A stretch of DNA of 8,496 bases from an uncultured Oscillibacter sp. GTDB lineage: Bacteria > Bacillota > Clostridia > Oscillospirales > Oscillospiraceae. The stretch is taken from positions 1 through 8,496 of the forward strand of contig CAMMCS010000084.1 in the NCBI GenBank assembly GCA_946494635.1, in the 5' to 3' direction. How positions within the stretch are numbered: the first letter of the stretch is position 1; the number at the start of each line of letters is the position of its first letter. A model generated the notes under the pieces. It was not told the DNA's origin and did no database searches. It saw only the letters and a list, made by a program, of their open reading frames with translations. The position numbers and the translations under genes are program-made. Shown here in pieces: positions 5,699 through 8,496 of the stretch.

Positions 5699-6277
5699 AT
5701 GACACTGGAAGAGGAGCTGAAGCGGTATCAGCCGTGGAACGAGCAGGAGGAGCGGGACCGGGCGGAGCTGCTGCGGCGGCTGCGGGGCGGCGAGGGTCTG
5801 TACACCCGGGACAACGCCGCCGGGCACCTGACGGCCTCCGCCTGGGTGGTGAGCCCGGACCGCCGCCAGGTGCTGATGGCGTATCACAACATTTACGACT
5901 CCTGGTCCTGGCTGGGGGGCCACGCGGACGGGGACCGCGACCTGCTGGCGGTGGCGGAGCGGGAGGTCCGGGAGGAGAGCGGCCTCACGGCAGTGCGGCC
6001 GGTGTCGCCCCGGATCTACTCGGTGGAGATCCTGACGGTGGACGGCCACGAGAAGCGGGGGGCCTACGTCTCCTCCCACCTGCACCTGAACGTGACGTAT
6101 CTGCTGGAGGCGGATCCAACGGCCCCGGTGCGCCGGAAGCCCGACGAGAACCGCGCCGTGGCCTGGTTCGGCCTGGAGGAGGCGGTGGCCGCCTCGTCAG
6201 AGCCCTGGTTCCGGGAGCGGGTCTACAAAAAGCTCAACGCCAAGCTGGCGTTGTTCCCGCCGGAGGGGGCGCTGTGA
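5699..6277 (+). CDS. Nudix hydrolase
   Basis: This 192-residue cytoplasmic protein has a central Nudix fold. The box spans Gly74-Leu96 and ends with an intact REVREESGL (residues 88-96), which holds the metal-binding glutamates. The first box glutamate (G-x5-E) is replaced by Arg80, a feature I associate with the GGHADGD subgroup. WSWLGGHADGD precedes it, and AVAWFGLEEAV near residue 153 is the usual late strand and helix. The substrate is unknown; nucleoside-diphosphate derivatives are typical. The frame extends upstream to an ATG at 5657, but the ATG at 5699 was chosen because GGGGCGGAG lies just before it and the promoter -10 overlaps the earlier codon. The XRE gene follows 86 bases downstream with its own promoter. 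Confidence 0.92.
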   Translation: MTLEEELKRYQPWNEQEERDRAELLRRLRGGEGLYTRDNAAGHLTASAWVVSPDRRQVLMAYHNIYDSWSWLGGHADGDRDLLAVAEREVREESGLTAVRPVSPRIYSVEILTVDGHEKRGAYVSSHLHLNVTYLLEADPTAPVRRKPDENRAVAWFGLEEAVAASSEPWFRERVYKKLNAKLALFPPEGAL

Positions 6278-6303
6278 GGGGCTCCGGCGGCCATGTGCGT
6301 CTG

Positions 6304-6339
6304 CGTTGCTTGCCGCAACGGCGGCCCCGCTGGTAGAAT
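6304..6339 (+). promoter_or_regulatory. XRE gene promoter with overlapping dyad
   Basis: TTGCCG (6310-6315), 18 bases, TAGAAT (6334-6339) with a TGG extended -10. A perfect dyad CGTTGC-n5-GCAACG (6304-6320) covers the -35. It is a plausible operator for autoregulation by the XRE protein encoded next. Confidence 0.6.
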
Positions 6340-6362
6340 GGCCCCGGAAAGGAGGCAGCGCA

Positions 6363-6803
6363 ATGCTTGCAGAGAATCTGAAAGCCCTGCGGAAGGCCAG
6401 GGGCCTCTCCCAGGAGGAGCTGGCCGCCCGGCTCCATGTGGTGCGGCAGACCGTCTCAAAATGGGAGAAGGGCCGGTCGGTGCCGGACGCGGAGCTGCTG
6501 GTGCGGCTGGCGGAGGAGCTGGACACCACCCCCGCGGCCCTGCTGGGGCCGGAGGTCCCGCCGGAGGCGGAGGACGGCGGCACGGCAGAGCAGCTGGGCC
6601 GCATCGCCGAGCAGCTGGCCATCAAAAACCGCCGGAGCCGGCGGATCTGGCGGATCGTGGCCGGGGTGCTGATCGCCTTTGCGGCGGTCAACCTCCTGCT
6701 GATTTTGCTGAATTTCGCGGCGTTCCGCAGTATCACCACCGAGGCGGAGGCCACGGTGGAGGGCCAGGCGGCCCCGGCGGAGGAGACGTTCCAGGCGCCA
6801 TAG
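6363..6803 (+). CDS. Membrane-anchored XRE family transcriptional regulator
   Basis: This 146-residue protein has an N-terminal XRE/Cro helix-turn-helix: ENLKALRKARGLSQEELAARL (residues 4-24), then VVRQTVSKWEKGRSVPDAELL (26-46) with the recognition helix and the usual WEKG turn. The remaining helices run to about residue 62. After an acidic linker and a basic patch (KNRRSRRIWR, 88-97), one hydrophobic helix (about 97-120) is followed by a 26-residue tail likely outside the membrane. The protein would thus be tethered with the HTH inside. The frame extends upstream, but the ATG at 6363 was chosen because AAAGGAGG (6348-6355) is 7 bases away and the HTH begins there, as in the family. Its target and signal are unknown. 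Confidence 0.9.
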   Translation: MLAENLKALRKARGLSQEELAARLHVVRQTVSKWEKGRSVPDAELLVRLAEELDTTPAALLGPEVPPEAEDGGTAEQLGRIAEQLAIKNRRSRRIWRIVAGVLIAFAAVNLLLILLNFAAFRSITTEAEATVEGQAAPAEETFQAP

Positions 6804-6810
6804 AGAAAAG

Positions 6811-6842
6811 CGGCGGGGAGCAAATGCTCCCCGCCGGTTTTT
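6811..6842. terminator. Bidirectional intrinsic terminator between the XRE and GIY-YIG genes
   Basis: An 11-bp stem (6811-6821 with 6826-6836) with an AAAT loop, followed by GTTTTT on the plus side and preceded by GAAAAG, which reads CTTTTC on the minus side. It sits between two convergent stops and suits both transcripts. Confidence 0.88.
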
Positions 6843-6862
6843 CCATCGCGTGCGGCGTCCGT

Positions 6863-7816
6863 TCAATTCTGTCTCCGGGTCTGATGCTCCACCCGGTTTA
6901 CGACCTTGCAGCCCCGCAGGTCAAACTTCTTGGACAGGCTGGGCGTATATGTTTCCGCCGCGGGCATATCCAGGATCCACGCGATATCGTGAATGGCCGC
7001 GTTTTCAATCAGATACAGGAACTCGTAATACTCCCCGGCGATCACGCTGTAGCGGTAGTGGGTAAAATGATAGGCGGGGTCATCCGGGTTGTTCCCATGC
7101 TGTTCAATCCTGCTCTTCAGACTGATGGCCTTCCCCACATAGAGCTCGTTCCGGACCTCATCATAGAGCATATAAATGCCGGCCTTGTCCTCAATGCTCT
7201 TGTCTTTCTCCAGCTTCTCCCGCTTCTTCCAGCCGGACATTTTTCTCCGGTCATAGAAGTCTTTGATCTCGCCGCCCTTTTCCATATTGTACTGCTCCAG
7301 GCCGATGGCCTCCACAGACAGGGTGCTGACCGCATTTCTGGCATAGATAAAGTAGGGGTCATCCGCCGGTTTGTAGAGCACGATATCCTGGATCGTCACA
7401 GTTTTGTCGCCCGTGTCAAACGAGAATGTAATAGCTTCCCCCTCCGGCGGCTGCTTTCCCGCCGCGTCATAGACCAGCGTGCTGATGAACAGGTTCTTGA
7501 ACGCGTTCAGCACAAACATGGGGACCCTGCACTTGATGTACTGCTTTTTGCCGCCATACCGTTCCGCCTTATTGTTGCTGACCACAAAGCTGCTCTCCGT
7601 TTCCTGCAGGCCCTGGAGGATCTCGGTTATCGTAGGATCATCCTGATACTGCGCCAGGACCTGGCCGCTCACAGCCAGTCGGTATTCCGTCAAGTACTGT
7701 TCCAGGTGATCGTAGTCCCAATTCTTTCTCTGCTCCGCATCAACTGTGAAGTACTGCCACTTGAAAAGTGTGGGCAGCCCCCGCTCGGCCATATCATATT
7801 TTACCTGAAACTTCAT
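6863..7816 (-). CDS. GIY-YIG domain protein with unrecognised N-terminal region
   Basis: This 317-residue protein has a C-terminal GIY-YIG nuclease-like domain from about residue 211. It reads AGIYMLYD (Tyr215), ELYVGKA (Tyr226, a YVG variant of YIG), LKSRIEQH (Arg236, His240) and a late acidic residue, Glu271, in YLIENAAI. These are the positions expected for catalysis, so it may be an active endonuclease. A Lys/Glu-rich stretch (about 190-210) links it to about 190 N-terminal residues that I do not recognise, rich in beta-prone segments (KKQYIKCRVPMFVL, AITFSFDTGDKTVTI). There is no membrane segment. Sampled GC is lower than in the neighbours (30/60 at 7141-7200 and 29/60 at 7681-7740, against 47/60 at 4741-4800 in spo0A), suggesting transfer. 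AGGAGAG (7824-7830) lies 7 bases from the ATG. Restriction, repair or mobile-element roles are all possible. Confidence 0.8.
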   Translation of the reverse strand: MKFQVKYDMAERGLPTLFKWQYFTVDAEQRKNWDYDHLEQYLTEYRLAVSGQVLAQYQDDPTITEILQGLQETESSFVVSNNKAERYGGKKQYIKCRVPMFVLNAFKNLFISTLVYDAAGKQPPEGEAITFSFDTGDKTVTIQDIVLYKPADDPYFIYARNAVSTLSVEAIGLEQYNMEKGGEIKDFYDRRKMSGWKKREKLEKDKSIEDKAGIYMLYDEVRNELYVGKAISLKSRIEQHGNNPDDPAYHFTHYRYSVIAGEYYEFLYLIENAAIHDIAWILDMPAAETYTPSLSKKFDLRGCKVVNRVEHQTRRQN

Positions 7817-7881
7817 CCCGCTTCTCTCCTTTTGGCGTTCCCGCCCTTCGCAAAAACCGCCAGGGTTCCCGCCGTTTCGGC

Positions 7882-7917
7882 TGTTATGATCATAACATAT
7901 CCACCTGTGGCAGTCAA
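7882..7917 (-). promoter_or_regulatory. Strong promoter of the GIY-YIG gene with 16-bp palindrome
   Basis: Reading minus: TTGACT (7917-7912), 17 bases, TATGAT (7894-7889), 5/6 at both hexamers. A perfect 16-base palindrome, TGTTATGATCATAACA (7882-7897), covers the whole -10, so a dimeric repressor could block the promoter. No regulator is encoded in this transcript. The leader is about 65 bases. Confidence 0.75.
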
Positions 7918-7943
7918 GACCTCCCAGCCCCCAATGCAGCGCC

Positions 7944-7973
7944 GGGGCGGCGCCGGGCCCCCGGCGCCGCCCC
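7944..7973 (-). terminator. Stem-loop downstream of spoIVB
   Basis: A perfect 13-bp GC-only stem (7944-7956 with 7961-7973) with a GCCC loop, 16 bases past the spoIVB stop. No T-run follows in the minus direction. It separates spoIVB from the GIY-YIG promoter. Confidence 0.6.
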
Positions 7974-7989
7974 CTTTCTGACCCCGCGT

Positions 7990-8496
7990 TTATTCCGCGG
8001 CGTCCAGCATAGTTTCCATCAAAATTCCATATCCTTTGCTTGGGTCGTTCAACAGCACATGGGTCACCGCGCCGGCGAATTTTCCGTCCTGCAGGATGGG
8101 GCTGCCGCTCATGCCCTGGACGATGCCGCCGGTGGCGGAGAGCAGCTCCGGGTCTGTGACGGAGATCACCAGATCCCGGCCGTCCGCGGAATTCTCTACA
8201 ACCTGTAAAATTTCAATGTCATATTCCTCTACGTCATCGCCCTCCACGTTGGAGAGGATGGTGGCGGGGCCCGCGTGTACCTCCGCCGCCGACGCCACCG
8301 GCAGGGGATCCCCCAGCCGCTCGGTGAATTCGCCGGGGTCCAGGGTGCCGAAGATGCCGTTTTCCGTGTTGGCGCTCAAGTCGCCCAGGTCGCCGGTCAG
8401 GTCAAAGTCGCCCCGCAGCTCCCCGGCGTCGCCCACCGCGCCCTTTTTCACCGCCTTCACGGTGGAGGGCAGGATGGAGCCGGAGGCAAAGGGCAT
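7990..8496 (-). CDS. spoIVB: SpoIVB peptidase, C-terminal part (5' end beyond window edge)
   Basis: These are the last roughly 168 residues of the S55-family serine peptidase. In Bacillus it is secreted from the forespore into the intermembrane space and cleaves SpoIVFA to trigger SpoIVFB and sigma-K activation. Visible blocks are the ASGSILPS strand, NGIFG, ATGGIVQGMSGSPI with the predicted nucleophile Ser130 of the fragment, and GAVTHVLLNDPSKGYGI near the end. Asp115 (TDPELL) lies 15 residues before that Ser, the same spacing as Asp363-Ser378 in B. subtilis. The catalytic His and the PDZ domain would lie beyond the right edge. The ATG at 8496 is most likely an internal Met, because the family is about 400 residues long. 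spo0A, its usual downstream neighbour, lies about 2.6 kb further on. Confidence 0.95.
   Translation of the reverse strand: MPFASGSILPSTVKAVKKGAVGDAGELRGDFDLTGDLGDLSANTENGIFGTLDPGEFTERLGDPLPVASAAEVHAGPATILSNVEGDDVEEYDIEILQVVENSADGRDLVISVTDPELLSATGGIVQGMSGSPILQDGKFAGAVTHVLLNDPSKGYGILMETMLDAAE

Noticed and set aside
5410..5705. Short minus-strand frames upstream of spo0A (89 and 64 codons)
   Set aside because: They overlap the spo0A leader and promoter, have no family resemblance and no convincing ribosome site.
6863..7816. A multi-gene phage-defence system around the GIY-YIG gene
   Set aside because: The neighbours are a Nudix hydrolase, an XRE regulator on the opposite strand and sporulation genes. 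No methyltransferase, helicase or known defence partner is present.
6293..7981. A 562-codon plus-strand frame spanning the XRE gene and antisense to the GIY-YIG gene
   Set aside because: It runs through a terminator and two genes with recognisable domains in other frames, and the product has no recognisable motif.
5374..7989. A complete mobile element between spo0A and spoIVB
   Set aside because: No integrase, transposase, terminal inverted repeats or clear target duplications were found; only the gene displacement and composition suggest insertion.

Overview
The window looks like chromosomal DNA of a high-GC, spore-forming Clostridia member of the Oscillospiraceae type (Flavonifractor/Lawsonibacter/Oscillibacter-like). 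This is inferred from gene content: Spo0A, a SpoIVB peptidase, a SleB/CwlJ-type cell wall hydrolase, a TIGR03905 TSCPD protein and a PadR-DUF2812 pair. Strong AGGAGG-type ribosome sites and GC-rich coding sequence fit as well. No rRNA, tRNA, CRISPR array, transposase or phage gene is visible.

Layout. Positions 1-2670 carry four minus-strand genes: a cell wall hydrolase cut by the left edge, a DUF4180 protein, a GT4 glycosyltransferase and a small TSCPD protein. Each is followed by, or separated by, a GC-rich stem-loop. From 2774 a plus-strand operon starts at a near-consensus promoter packed with AT-rich dyads. It encodes a PadR regulator and a five-helix DUF2812 membrane protein whose start overlaps the PadR stop. 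It ends at a hairpin shared with the convergent spo0A (minus, 4609-5373). Past the spo0A control region come two plus-strand genes, a Nudix hydrolase and a membrane-anchored XRE regulator. A bidirectional terminator separates them from a convergent, lower-GC gene encoding a GIY-YIG-domain protein (6863-7816, minus). The 3' part of spoIVB enters from the right edge.

How it fits together. spoIVB and spo0A are usually direct neighbours in endospore formers. Here they keep order and strand but are about 2.6 kb apart, with an accessory block (Nudix, XRE-TM, GIY-YIG) between them. The GIY-YIG gene has its own strong promoter with a 16-bp perfect palindrome over the -10, lower GC than its surroundings and an unrecognised N-terminal region. 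It is the best candidate for something little described. Other points of interest are an Ala at one of the two acidic-pocket positions of the Spo0A receiver, a possible Shine-Dalgarno-sequestering leader upstream of spo0A, and dyads in the PadR and XRE promoters that suggest autoregulation.

I see no clear multi-gene novel system such as a complete defence island.
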